From positions 39,501,741-39,565,740 of the forward strand of contig CM041465.1 of the NCBI GenBank assembly GCA_023213395.1: DNA of 64,000 nt, given 5' to 3'. The DNA comes from Cycas panzhihuaensis. Its lineage: Eukaryota > Cycadophyta. Under the pieces are notes generated by a model, which made no database searches, was not told the origin of the DNA, and saw only the letters and a list, made by a program, of their open reading frames with translations. Made by a program: the position numbers and the translations under genes. Positions 33,904 to 45,560 of the stretch are shown here, piece after piece; the stretch's first letter is position 1, and each line of letters begins with the position of its first letter.

Positions 33904-34998
33904 ATGAGAACATCAAGTTGTCAGGAGACTTTTCTGCCAAAATTGAGGAAAGACCTAGAAACATTACCTTCTCAATTTCAGACCAAGATTAAGTAGGCTA
34001 GTTGGGGAGAATACATATACTGTAACCCTATTTATTATGATCAAGAAATCATGGAAAGCATCTTAATGTAATTGAAAAAGGATAGGAAGAAAATCAAGTT
34101 AGATGCGGAAACAATTCATCTGATAATAGGACTTCTAAATGAAGGGGAAGTTCCCATGGCTATTAAGAGATCAGAAGTAGACCGTGAGCTATGGTTGAAA
34201 GAATTTTGTTAGAAAAACACATAACTTATCTCGAGAGGAATTTGTGTGGCAGATATAAAAGATGTCAAATTACAATGGATAGTAAAAGTCACCAATTCTA
34301 GGTTTTTATCCAAATGGAAATACACATGCATTCTAGGGGGAATGATGCCGATACTACTAAAGATCTGGGATGGGGAAAAGTTGGATTGGTTAGAATGTTT
34401 AGCAGAAAACATGAGGTAGAAAATTTAGGAAATAATGACACACCCTTTTCGTCACCCTTCCTTATTGTTAGCCATCTTATTTTATCAATGTTCAAGTGTA
34501 CAATTAACAAAAACTAAAACTACTTCTTCAAAAGAGCCACTTATTAAATGGTGGGTGATTGAATTTCCAGACACTACCCAGGATCAAGAATTGAAAAAAA
34601 GGATTTAAAAGCAAATGGCCAAAGTTCTTAAATGGTTACAGCAAACCCTCAGGACACCCATTCCTCATTGGGTTAAGCAAACAATACAAAAAAGTGGAAA
34701 AAGGAGGAAAGATGAAGATGAACCAGAAGAGGAGGAAGAAATAGAACCTTCCTTGGAAGAATGGGTAGAATTTTTGCCCGTAATGGAGATGGGAGAAACA
34801 TCAACACCACCTCCATCAGACAACAAATCATGCCAGATCATCTAGCTAATCAAAGAAATGGAAGAAGGGTACAAGGCAGAGATAGCTACCCTTCAAGAAA
34901 AAATTAAAGAAAAGGAAATGATAATCGCCAAACTTACCCAAATAAATGAAGAAATCTTGGCTATGTCAGCTGAACAGAGGCTGCAGGAGCAGCCTTGA
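33904..34998 (+). pseudogene. ORF3 of element F
   Basis: One frame of 365 codons runs from ATG 33904-33906 to TGA 34996-34998, interrupted by about ten in-frame stops but no frameshift; the A copy has 363 codons including the stop. Aligned blocks include LPKLRKDLETLPSQFQTKIK, LDAETIHLIIGLLNEGEVP, LQWIVKVTNSRFLSKWKYT and HPFRHPSLLLAILFYQC. The tail keeps an acidic run and the coiled coil YKAEIATLQEKIKEKEM. Frame retention despite heavy stop accumulation supports a real gene. Confidence 0.75.
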
Positions 34999-35084
34999 GA
35001 AAGAGAGGGGGAGGAATACCCCAAAAGTTTGAAATTTTTTATTGAGCAAGGATGTTCAAACCCATCATGTTGACCCAAGATAGA

Positions 35085-35914
35085 TGTTGGGGCATATTGT
35101 GACACGTTGGGCTATGAGAAGACCAGAGATAGGCTGTATAACCTTGGATGTGTAGGTACGGATCGTTTAGAGGTATGCATATGGCAAAAAGTTGGAGAAA
35201 TCAGCATTTTGAGTACATATGACATGTGCGCACCTGAAAAAGTATGTAACACAGATACGTACTTCTGGTAGAATGCAAGTAGATGACAAAGGTACGCATG
35301 GCAGGACACAGAAGGATACCTGGGATGACGTCAAACATACGTATGGACGTACAGATGGATTAAGACAGTGGTTAAGGAGATTAACCAATGGTTAGAAAAA
35401 GGTACGCTTATGACTGAAACGGTATGGTTATGACAGATAGTCATAACCCTTCAGCCAAAGGGCACAAAGAAGGTGCATTTAAGCTCTTCCAAAAATACCA
35501 TTTGGCAAGGGTGAGAGCCAAGTATTCAGACACACATTGGTACAGAGACCAGTATGTATGAAAGTAGCCTAAACCATGTATATTGATGTCTACCTTCCAG
35601 GTATGCATGTGACAGCAATAGTGTATGTGGCTGGAATGCGCAAGGAATGCATTTCAACACCTTTTATACAAGGACTTATTGCTTAATAAAATAAGAGTTA
35701 CGTGGAAATGTGGATTCTATGTATGTTATGAGGATGAATTGCTGAATATGTGTTGATTACTATATTGCTGTGTGTAAACTATGACATAACTGTATGGAAT
35801 GATGAATAAATCTGTGTGATGATTATGTTGACTATATCCTAAACTAGATTATAACCTGTGTTACCTTAACAAGTGTACTGATCTCATAAGTGGTGTGAAA
35901 TCTATAAGTCAACA
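35085..35914 (+). repeat. Element F 3' LTR
   Basis: This 830-bp LTR is the partner of 25315-26147. It holds GGGTGAGAGCC at 35509-35519 and ends at target duplication GATGT. A GAGAGGGGGAGGAAT purine tract follows the ORF3 stop, about 65-80 bases before the LTR, while the bases adjoining the LTR read CAAGATAGA. Confidence 0.95.
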
Positions 35915-35919
35915 GATGT

Positions 35920-37108
35920 TACTTCTGATCCAAGGTTTTTCTTATTTTGGTACAATAATTTTTAATGTAATTTTAGAAATTTTAATATAAAAAACACACA
36001 GGGCCAAAAAAGTGAATCAACCTATCATTAAAATGATGATTTTTCTAAATCTAAAAGCATGTTAATTTGTCCTATTTTGTGATTTTATTTTACAAAAGTT
36101 ATAAATGATAATAAACAGATAAAATTTTATAAAAATTATAAACATAGAGACCTAGATAACAGAATCTAAATTTATGACAGAAGAAAAAAGTGCTCAGAAT
36201 GATATTTCTAATAAGATGGTGAAGTCAGATTTTTGAAAAGGCATACAAAAATTTTACCAAAAAAAAAGTACAAAAGCAAATTTTTTTTAGATTCATTATT
36301 TTAGAATCCAAACTCAGTATATAAAAGTTTTTATTTTGACATGTACACTAACTTTATGTTCTATAATAGTTCAAAAAATGGCCAAAAAACTGCTCGAAAT
36401 ACCCTTGAAACATTTTTTTACGGGATTGAATAGGTAGATTTAACATTCGTCAGAAAATTGCAAAAATCTCATAAACTAGTGGATGAAATTTAAAGAAATC
36501 AGTCTCAAAATCCTCTTGAGATACAAATCTACTAAATTATTCAAAAAAATTTCAGATTATTAGTTCATATTTAAAGAATTTCATTGAAAAAAGTGCCATA
36601 GGTCATGCGTCCATAAATTTAGACATTTTCTAGAAAAAAAATTCACTTAATGAAATTTAATGAAATTAGATCCAAAATTGATGTTTTACCTAGATTTACT
36701 AAAACCCTAAAAAAAAAAATAGCAGATCATCTATATAGGAAAAAATTGAGTTTGAACCAAAACTAGTTGTTACATGTTGAATCTAAAGATGCTCTAGAAG
36801 ACACAATTATTCTTCTTGGATGGACATGTCAAATTTCATCAAAATTTAAGATTATAAAAAAATTCACAAAATTTTAGGCCTTCAATAGAGTCCAGAGCTA
36901 TTTTGGTAGTTAAATGACTTTAAAAAATAGTCCTTTTCACCTTTGCAATTCTACACACATAATAAATATAGCAACAAATAAAATAATAAAATTTGAAGCT
37001 CTCCAATACAAAATGAAATTCTCAAATGAGCCCTCAACCTCACATGAATTGTGAGTGAGAGGCATCAATGACTCCGTGCAAGTTTAGTGGGGAAATATGG
37101 CTAACAAT
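35920..37108 (-). other. Copia D leader, right part
   Basis: AT-rich non-coding sequence between the D primer site and gypsy F. No ORF or known motif. With 24401-25309 it makes a leader of about 2 kb, long for a copia element; part may be an unrecognised insertion. Confidence 0.5.
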
Positions 37109-37121
37109 GGCTCTAATACTA
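37109..37121 (-). promoter_or_regulatory. Primer binding site of copia D
   Basis: The + strand reads GGCTCTAATACTA, two changes from the reverse complement of the tRNA-Met site TGGTATCAGAGCC. It lies two bases from the LTR at 37124 and fixes D on the - strand. Confidence 0.7.
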
Positions 37122-37123
37122 GT

Positions 37124-37429
37124 TGTTGGGTGAAGGATTTAGTGTCACATTCCACTACACTAAAGCAATGGCATATAAGAAGAGAAAAATAGAGAGAACA
37201 AGATTGAGAGCAAAAATAAAAGGTGAAAATTATTACTCTCCCTTCACAGTCTGTCTTATATATATCAAAGGATGTGCATAAGGGTTTCTAAAGGAGTCTT
37301 TTTCCTAATGATATGATCCCAAAATCACACTTAAACATAAATAGAATTATATTTAAGTACGTGACTTATCTAACTTAGAGTCATCTTTATATAATTAATC
37401 TAATGACTTTGATGCATTAACATCCATCA
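37124..37429 (-). repeat. Copia D 5' LTR
   Basis: TGTTGGGTGAAGG to ACATCCATCA in + orientation, about 306 bp. It is diverged from 21359-21662 by many substitutions, indicating an old insertion. Confidence 0.85.
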
Positions 37430-37934
37430 TTGGGTTGCTTTCTACAACTCCATGAAATAGCCCTTGACCCAAGATGAAAATAATATCCTAAGGTCAATTT
37501 GCAACTATGCTTGCCTCATGTCCAATCAAAATCTAAAAACCCTTCCAAGTTGTAGTTCTTATTATATGTATACTAAAGGCCATATTGTAATATACCTTTG
37601 AGATATTTCAATATATGTTTTATTATATTCCAATGCTTCTTTGGGTTGAGATATGTGCCTAAAATAAATTTTAATTGTAAATAAAAGATCCAATCAAGTG
37701 TTTGTGAGATAGGTTAGGCTACCCACTAGATGTCAATATAAAGTGGGATCTGTTGGTGCTACTTCCTTATCAAGTGATAACTTCATTATTTTATCCATTA
37801 GTGTAGGCAAAGGTTTGTAATATATTCTTAATAACTGCAAATGTTCCAAGAATATTTGGCTTGAGAAATGAAAATATGACTTGGTTATTACCATACCTCC
37901 TTGCCTAAAAAATAATGAAGAAGTCTAAGATCAA
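37430..37934 (-). pseudogene. pol: Copia E/K reverse transcriptase C-terminal part
   Basis: The - strand reads DLRLLHYFLGKEVW at the right edge, then a copia LIYLT-type block and RNase H LGSRAISWSCRKQP at the left edge. RNase H continues across element D at 21358. At the right edge the reading stops abruptly at the start of LTR G (37935). Confidence 0.8.
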
Positions 37935-38837
37935 TGTTTAGGTATATTTTGACATACAAACTATGGAAAAGATGGAATGCAAGCTTGTACTGACCAAAAG
38001 AATGTAGGTACTGATCGTACAGAGGTATGCACAATAGAAAATAATGAAATACTTGTTGTCTGGGTATGTATTACAGGTACATACTCTTTTGGGTATATAA
38101 TACAAGGTGCCTACATTTTTAAGTACACTATCAGATAAAACGACATGCATGACTAACGCAGACCTAAAAGCACCCAGATCTAATAATGTTAGCCTAGATG
38201 ATAAATATAGACATGTAGATGGAAAATAAACCATTAAAGAGATTTAATCATATGATTAAATGAAAAGGTATATTGGTTACAAAAAGGTATAGTTATGACT
38301 TTGGGTCATAACCTTTCACTCAAAAGGCATCAAAATGAGGTATTTAACAATACTTTGGGAATTGATCCAGTGGTGAGAGGCAAGTATTCAATCCATGAGG
38401 CAGAATAAGAGTATAAATACTAAGGAGGATAGTACAGATTGATGATTTAGCAGATGTATTATGTGATACATTCTATTTTAGAATATATGTGATAGAATAA
38501 TCTATATACAACTAGAACATATACAAGATATGTTCTAGAACTAAATGTATTAATATTAATACTTAATAAAGTGAAAAGTTACATGGAAAATCATGTATTA
38601 TGTGTATCATAATGGTTGTATAAAAGAATATATGTTGATTGGTGTACTACTGTGTGGAATTCATAATGATATTGTGATGAATTAAAGACAAATTTGTGAT
38701 AATGCTATTTGCATGGAAACCTTAATGATAGTTAATGGGAATATAAGCATGCTGACCATATCCTAAGCTAAACTATTAACCAATGATCCCTTGACAAGTG
38801 CATTCTTATAAATGTAGCAAGAAAATATAAGTCAACA
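37935..38837 (+). repeat. Element G 5' LTR
   Basis: This 903-bp LTR starts TGTTTAGG and ends AAGTCAACA, and is most like the inverted copy at 57531-58420. A degenerate primer site (TGATTTTATTGCC) follows. It carries a decayed GGTGAGAGGC motif and a decayed D-arm complement (ATATCCTAAGCTAAACT). Confidence 0.9.
38412..38419 (+). promoter_or_regulatory. TATA box of LTR G
   Basis: TATAAATA in a GC-poor context about 420 bases before the LTR end, and about 30 bases downstream of the GGTGAGAG motif. Transcription would start near 38440, so the D-arm complement lies in the RNA leader and the anticodon-arm motif lies in U3. Confidence 0.55.
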
Positions 38838-38977
38838 TTGATTTTATTGCCTACGTCCACTAAGGAGGGACTGAAAAAGGAGTTTCACAAAGAGAGTATG
38901 TTTAAAGTACAAGGAACCTTAGTTGTCATTATGATGGAAGGCTATAACTAAGCCTTTGATAGACATGGGACCTTCCA

Positions 38978-40376
38978 ATGCCACTTAAGAGGCCTTCAAA
39001 AGTGGGAGAGCCACAAAAGGGTACTTCAAAAAAAAACAAGACAATGAGCATTACAATGGTCGAAGGAATTTAAATTCAAAAGGGCAAGGAGATTGAGTCT
39101 AAATAATAACAATACTAAGGGATAATATTTTGAAGAATCTGAGGCAAGTGGAGCCCATACATCTCAAGAACAAGGAGAGGAAATAAATAGAGACCAAATA
39201 GTACTAACACCTTCTCTGATTAAGTATGATCTTTTAAGCCCAGAAGAGGAGGAAAATCTAAAAGGAAATTTGGAACAAAGTGACGTTATTAATGAAAAAG
39301 AAACCCTAGGGAACGAAGAACATATAAATTTGGATGATACTCCAAAGGACCTAAGTGATAATGAGAATAAGATGGAGGAAGGCCCCTCGGTAGATGGGGA
39401 GAATAAATTAATAAGACAATTATTTGAAGATTCATTAGGCAATGGGTCTAAATAATCATATTTAATGATCATACTATTAATGGTATAAGTGTCAAGAGTA
39501 CCTAACCCTATTCATCTAAAAACACCATTTTAAAATCCTCTATTTGGGAGAGATAGTGCTACACCAAGCACATCTAATACATCACCTAAAGTAAAGATTG
39601 AGAAGAAGGGAATGGAATCTTTGAAGAAGTTAAATTCTGAGGGACAAAGGTCACCACCATTGGGAGGGACACTAGGGCAATTACCAAGGATGGACGACTT
39701 AAGGGACTTTAGGAAATTAAATTTTAATTACACATTTGATATGAAAGAGCATGTGTATTTCTTTCAAAATTTGATCAATATGAAAAAAATCACAGATGAA
39801 GATGAAATAAAAGCAAGGTTTGCTTATATATTAAGGGGGCTACCATTAGCATGGTACAATGAGTTAGATAAAACAGAAACTTAGGCAAACATAAAGAAAT
39901 CATTCGAGAAAATATTTCATAAATTTTGTAACAATGAGGTTATCAAAATTGCCCTTGAGGAAATCAAACAAAGGGTAGGCGAATTGGTATTAACTTATAT
40001 CAGTTGTATGAAAATAATCACTACCAACATGATCAATGAGACGATTATAGATCATAACATGAAATTTTACTTTTTTTAGAGGGTTGAATGAAAAATTAAG
40101 ATCTATGATGCGTGCACATCCCTTGGCATTAGATTTTGAAGCTAGAATAGATGTTCAAACTGAAGGACATGACCCCTTATTACTCAAACTACAAGATGAG
40201 ATAGGAGAAATGAAACAAAATCAACATAATCAATCCCTCTGCCAAATGGGAATATTAGAAAAGCAATAAAAAATTAAAGCTTTAAGAAAAGAAGTAACAA
40301 GACTCATGATGAAAAATAAGAAAGACGAAGAAGAAACCAAAACAAAGAAAGATCAAGAATTCAAAATCAAAAAATG
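38978..40376 (+). pseudogene. gag: Element G gag
   Basis: The start ATG at 38978-38980 is in the conserved context CCTTCCAATGCCAC. Open pieces are 39270-39455, 39612-39884 (MDDLRDFRKLNFN, EHVYFFQNLINMKK, LRGLPLAWYNELDK) and 40084-40269. The capsid is complete but has stops and frameshifts. It ends at EFKIKK, just where the first knuckle should start. Confidence 0.85.
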
Positions 40377-40399
40377 ATGAGATGTAATCTTTGTTGAAG

Positions 40400-42260
40400 A
40401 AGAATATAAGGAGTTAGAATCTACATCCATCCAACGTCTTCTTGATAAATGTAAAAAGATTGTTGAGGCTTTCCTTCCCTCTCAATCTTCCACATCATGT
40501 ACTTCATCTGCACCAACTAGACTATCCACATCATCAGATACTACTCCACTTGATCTTTGCATATCTTCTACTGATCTAACATTCATACTAGAAGACATTG
40601 AGGTTTAAGTCACATTAGTAAAAAAATTATCCAAATGGTATACACAAACTGTTCAGGATGGCCAAATTATTGAAGGAAAATGTCTATCAAAATGTAGGTA
40701 AAAAAAATAATTATACACGTATGGATAAAGTGCTTTGTGTTGATGAGCCTTCCACCTTTGAGAAGGCATCTAAAAATAACAATTGGAAAGATGCCATGGA
40801 TGAAGAAATCCATTCTATTGAAAAGAATATAACATAGGATTTGGTAGAATTGTCTAAGAACGAATAGGCAATCAATTGCAAATAGGTCTATAAGACCAAA
40901 TTTCATTCTAATAGTACACTTAAGTTTCAAAAGCCCTAACTTATTACAAAGGGTTTTAAACAAAAGGGAGGCATTGATTATGAGGATACTTTTACACCTG
41001 TTGTCAATATGAACACCATCAGATTCATCTTGGTCTTAGTTACTCAATACAAATAGCCAACTTATCAGATGGATGTGAAGAGTGCATTTCTCATTGGCAA
41101 TCTTTAGGAGGAGGTATATTTAGAATAATCTCCTATTTACAAAGTACAAGGTAAGGATCACATGGTTTATCACTTGAAAAAGGCTTTGTATGGCTTAAAA
41201 CAAGCTCCTCATACATGGTACTAAAAAAATAATGATTATTTTTTAAGACATGGTTTTCATTGATCCACATTAGATCCTAACTTGTACATCAAAGTTAGGA
41301 AAGACCATGCTATCTTTATTGTCTTGTATGTTGATGACTTAGTGATCATTGTTAATGACACTAAGATGATACAAATTCTCTAGGATGATTTGAAGAAAAG
41401 TTTTGAGATGTCAGATCTTGGACTTCTACATTATTTTCTAGGCTTTGAGGTATGGCAACAACTAGGATATATCTTCATATCTCAAGTGAAATATTCTTTG
41501 GATATTTTGCAGTGGTTCATGATACATAATTGTAATCTAGCACCAACACCTATGGAGAATGGAACAAAGCTTACTCTTAATAAGGAAGCTGAACCTGCAG
41601 ATCCCACTCTTTATTGCTAATTGATTGGTAGCCTCATTTATCTCACCAATACTCAACTAGACATTTCATTTACAGTTGAGATTTGTTTTAGATACATGTC
41701 TCAATCCAATCATAAATATTGGAATGTAGCAAAATGCATACTCAAATACATTAAAGGAACATGGCAGCATGGCCTTCAATATGCACATAATGAGAACATT
41801 TTGGAAGGGTTCTTAGATTTTGATTGGGTAGGTTGTCAAGATAGTTGGAGATCCACTTTGGGTTACTATTTTACCCTTGGTTCAAGAGTTGTTTTGTGGA
41901 GTTTTAAGAAGAAACTCAATGTTACTTTGTCCTCCACTAAAGCAGAGTACAAAGCTACTATCAGCGCATCTTGTGAGACTATCTGGCTACGGTAAATTTT
42001 TGGGGAACTTGGACTTGAGTAAGATCACCCCACTAAGATATACTATGACAATTAAAGTGTGCTCAAATTAGTCAAGAATCAAATCTTTCATGCACGGACC
42101 AAACACATGGAGGTTCATCATCACTTCATTAGATAGCATATGAAGAACGGTGAGATTAACCTTTAATACAAACCTATAGAGGAGCAAACAACAAATATCT
42201 TTACCAAACCTCTTAGTAGAGAAAAATTTGTAAAATTTAGAAATGGTCTTAGTGTCCAAA
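40400..42260 (+). pseudogene. pol: Copia I reverse transcriptase and RNase H
   Basis: A Ser/Thr-rich linker (40480-40560) leads to [66 protein letters not shown], active site YVDD (41327-41338), then MSDLGLLHYFLGFEV (open 41390-41620). RNase H (41621-41995) has WNVAKCILKYIKGTW, LDFDWVGCQDSWRSTLGYY and TLSSTKAEYKA, and ends HARTKHMEVHHHFIR. About a dozen stops break the frame. Confidence 0.9.
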
Positions 42261-42286
42261 TTAACATTGTAAATAGTAAGAGGTGG

Positions 42287-42817
42287 TGTTAAACCTTATG
42301 TTTACATGTTAAGTATGTATTTTATTTTTTTATTCATTATTTGTACTTTATGGGGTGATTTATCACTTAAGTGATAAATTGCACACCCACATTCTTTATA
42401 GTGACACAACATTGTGACTAAAGGGTCATAAAGACCCTCATGCATCTTTGCTCACTTGAGAGCTCAAAAGGACACATGTCCTTCATGCATGACATGCAGT
42501 TTGGATGTTTGACATTTGTCAAACATTCAATGCTGTTAGGTCTCTTTAGTTGCTCTATATGCCGAGACCTCTTCTCATGTCTCACATATAGAGTTGGAGT
42601 TGTAATATTATGCTATCAGTTTGTTAATCAAATAATATTCCTTTGGATATTGGACTAATTCCATCTCCTCCCAATTTAGTATCATCTTGCTCTTTGTACT
42701 TTGATCTTGCATATTTTTTATTTCATTTTCCTTGTTAGTTATGCTCTCATGCTTTCTAGAACTAGAGTAGACTATCTTCTTGATTTTGGGTGTCATAGGC
42801 CTTTGGTATTCTCAATA
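42287..42817 (+). repeat. Copia I 3' LTR
   Basis: This 531-bp LTR starts TGTTAAACC after the tract AAGAGGTGG and ends TTCTCAATA. It aligns with 62339-62873 over most of its length. Confidence 0.85.
42358..42526. promoter_or_regulatory. Two palindromes in the copia I LTR
   Basis: 42358-42379 is a perfect 22-bp palindrome with half-site ATTTATCACTT. 42505-42526 is an inverted repeat with arms ATGTTTGACA and TGTCAAACAT around TT. The second is kept, with a different spacer (AA), in the old LTR at 20747-20768. Confidence 0.6.
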
Positions 42818-44140
42818 GTTTTTTCTATTTTATTATTATTTTATATTTTATATTTTTTTTACAAACTGAACTAAATCACATTTTAGTATCAGGGCAACCT
42901 GATTTACCTATAACTTCAAGTAACATGTTATAGTACAACTAACTAATTCATCTAATAAGTTGACATACCTTAGTTAATATAGGGTTTTAATTGATTTCCA
43001 TTTACCCAGGTTGGTAACAAAGGTCCATCAATCTTACAAAGTTGTACTAGACCATTTTCAAATATCCTTTTGATGATGTATGATCCCAACCAATGCATCT
43101 TTAATTTTTCAGGATGTGATTTAAGCTTGCTATTATATAGAAGGACTTGGTCACCTTCCTTAAATTATGGTATTCATAAATGATGATTGTGCCATGCCTT
43201 TTGTCATCTCATTTATATGCCTTATAACCATTTCACCGTGTGTCTTATCTCCTCCAATTGTATTAGTTCTTCAAACGTTTTCTGTAGGGAATGGAAGTTA
43301 TCTAGTCAATGTTGCATGGCTACCCTAAACTTGGGATTTCAAATTTGTTTAGAAGAATGGCTTCAATCCCGTACATGAGTTGAAATGGTGTTTATCCTGT
43401 TGATCTTTTGTACATCATCTTGAAAGCCCATAATACTGATGGTAGCTTTTTAGTCCAATTTGATCTCCCCACATCACTGATTTTCTACAAATAGTTTTCA
43501 ATGATTTTATTGGAACTCTTAGCTTGTCCATTGGCTCTTGGATAGTAGAGTATAGATTTTCGATGACTGATAATGAAAGTCAATGTTAATATTTCTATAG
43601 TTTGATTTAAGAAGTGAACTCCTTAGTCACTTACAATCTCTAATGGACATCCAAATCATGTTATGATTATTTCATATAGAAATCAGGTTGTCCTTTCTAA
43701 ATCAACTCTTCTAAGTGCTCATGCTTCCACCCACTTAGTCATAATAATCTATTGCCACTAAGATAAAGTGGGCTTAGATTCATTGAACAATTGGTTTGAT
43801 TAGTTTGATGAGGTAAAGTCCCCATTTTTCAAATGGTGATGAGGGTAGAATAGGGTGGAGAGGTTGGAAATCCTATCGATTAGGTTTTCCTACCTTTTAG
43901 CAATAGTCAAATTTCTATATCCATTTCCTCACATCCTTGAACATAAATGGCCACCAAAAACTTGATGTTAGCACTCTCCTCCATGTTGTTGTCTTTCCCA
44001 TATGACCTTCAACTACTCCCTCATGTTCTTGAGCCATGATTTGATTAATTTCCTATGGTCTTCCACATTGATGTAACACTTCATCATGCCCCAACTTATA
44101 TAATTTCCTTTTAATTAATTGATACGATTTTTCTTTCCAT
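42818..44140 (-). pseudogene. pol: Element H integrase
   Basis: Co-linear with A 4250-5480 at nucleotide level: the phrase before the integrase end (TAACATGTTATAGTACAAC), the region around the catalytic E, and the HHCC segment with WWPFMF near 43950 are all recognisable. Frequent stops and frameshifts leave no long open frame. Confidence 0.8.
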
Positions 44141-44148
44141 ACAAAATT

Positions 44149-44760
44149 TTACCATTCCATCATATCCAGTTCAGGTGGTAGTTCACTTGTTGCCAGATAT
44201 TCTGGTATTGCCTCGTACCATTCTGTTGGGACCACCTCTACACTAAATAGGGCTATTTCTAGAAAGTTATCAAGCACTCTTGTGGCTTTTTCTTTGTTGG
44301 TAATCCTTGATAATTGATCTAATATCACATGAGTTCTCCCAGGTTTCACCATTATTTTAAATGAAAACTCTTGAAATAAAATAAGCCATCTACTAATTTG
44401 TCCTTTCATTATAGGTTTGTTCACTAGATATATAAGAGCTTAGTGGTCTACAAAAAGTAAAAATAGATTTGTTAGCACGTAATGCCAGAATTTTTGTAAT
44501 GCATGCACAATTCTGAGTGCTTCTCTTTCTATTGTAGCATAGTTCTGTTTGGCCTTTGTCAACTTTTGACTTGCAAAATAAATAGAGTGATCTATCTTAT
44601 CATCATTTAGTTGTGCTAATACACATTCAATGGTGAATTGTGATGCATTAACATGCACATGGAAGATTCTTTTTTAATTCAAAAATTTTAATATTGGTGC
44701 AGATATGATGGCTTTTTTCAGTGATTCAAAAGTGTGCTATTACTCAATACTCCATTCTTA
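44149..44760 (-). pseudogene. pol: Element H RNase H
   Basis: Open pieces 44149-44424 (MNKPIMKGQISRWLILFQEF, VKPGRTHVILDQLSRI) and 44440-44658 (HVNASQFTIECVLAQ, IYFASQKLTKAKQNY, TIEREALRIVHAL) are in order with A. Confidence 0.85.
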
Positions 44761-45560
44761 ATCCACATCTTTTTCATTAGTTCTTTAGAAGTGCTCGATA
44801 TATATGCATAACTTTTGATAAATTTCTTGTAATACCCTATCAATCCCAGGAATCCCTTTAATTACTTTCTTATAATCGGTATTGGAAAGTGTAGAATTAC
44901 TGACACCTTAGTCAGATTGGTTAGTAATCCCTCACGGCTCATGATATACCCTAACATATTTTTAAAATTTACAAAAAAGATACATTTCTCTATATTTAAA
45001 CATAGTTTATTTTCTTGACATGCCTGTAACATTTTCCTTAAATTATCCATATGATTTTTCATTATTCCGTACAATGTCTAATCATCTAAAAGAACTACCA
45101 CTTTTTCTCTAATCATTTTGTGAAAAATATTTATAACGATTCTTTAGAATGTGGTTGGGCTATTGGTAAGGACGAAGGGCATTACCTTATATGTGTATGT
45201 TTTCCATTCGGTAAGAAAGGTCATCTTCACTTAATCTTTCAGGGCAATTTGGACATGATTATATCCACTGAATCCATCCGTGAAAGAATACATCTTGTTC
45301 CTTCCTACACCTTCTAAAACATCTTCTGTGCATGGCAGTGGAAAGAGATCCTTCTTTATTACTCTATTAAGTTGTTTATAATCCACATTGACTTGTGTTT
45401 TTCCATTCTTTTTTAGGACTATTACCACTGGACTCATCCAATCACTGTAATCAATTTCATAAATGTACCTGGTTTCTAATATTTTGTCTAATTCTACTTT
45501 CACTTTCTCTTTGTATTTTGAGTTCATATGATAAGGTCTTTGCTTTACTAGTTTAGCTCA
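44761..45560 (-). pseudogene. pol: Element H reverse transcriptase
   Basis: The open piece 45231-45527 reads YKEKVKVELDKILETRYIYE, DYSDWMSPVVIV and FTDGFSGYNHVQIA. The active site is LLDD (45081-45092), followed by a stop where A has Trp. A third piece (44862-45074) matches NHMDNLRKMLQACQENKLCL. Confidence 0.85.

Larger units (their letters stand above)
25315..35914 (+). mobile_element. Gypsy element F, complete with both LTRs
   Basis: This 10.6-kb + strand element is from the same family as A. Its LTRs are 25315-26147 and 35085-35914, with a perfect target duplication GATGT (25310-25314 and 35915-35919). The gene order is identical to A. Decay is heavier than in A: nearly every gene has many stops, mostly TAG, TGA or TAA where A has Trp, Gln or Arg codons, as expected from C-to-T change at methylated sites. 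It inserted into the leader of copia D. Confidence 0.95.
21359..37429 (-). mobile_element. Copia element D, split by gypsy F
   Basis: Matching LTRs of about 305 bp lie at 21359-21662 and 37124-37429, and a degenerate tRNA-Met primer site abuts the right one, so D is on the - strand. Its interior (21663-25309 and 35920-37108) holds RT-RNase H, a gag scrap and a long leader; gypsy F fills the rest. The flanks ATAGG and TTGGG agree at only three of five bases, so the target duplication is eroded. D sits inside the RNase H of copia E/K, whose reading resumes on each side. Confidence 0.85.
37935..40376 (+). mobile_element. Gypsy G, 5' fragment
   Basis: A 5' LTR, a degenerate primer site and gag of the A/F family on the + strand, ending abruptly at the first zinc knuckle where copia sequence begins. 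There is no pol and no 3' LTR. The left flank (ATCAA) has no matching duplication at the other end. Confidence 0.85.
40377..42817 (+). mobile_element. Copia I, 3' half (5'-truncated)
   Basis: A copia fragment fused to gypsy G: integrase-RT linker, RT, RNase H, polypurine tract and 3' LTR, all + strand. Gag, protease and integrase are absent. The LTR matches those of L and E/K, so all are one family. Confidence 0.85.

Noticed and set aside
37935-38837. LTR G as a solo LTR
   Set aside because: A degenerate primer site and family gag follow it directly, so it is the 5' LTR of a truncated element.
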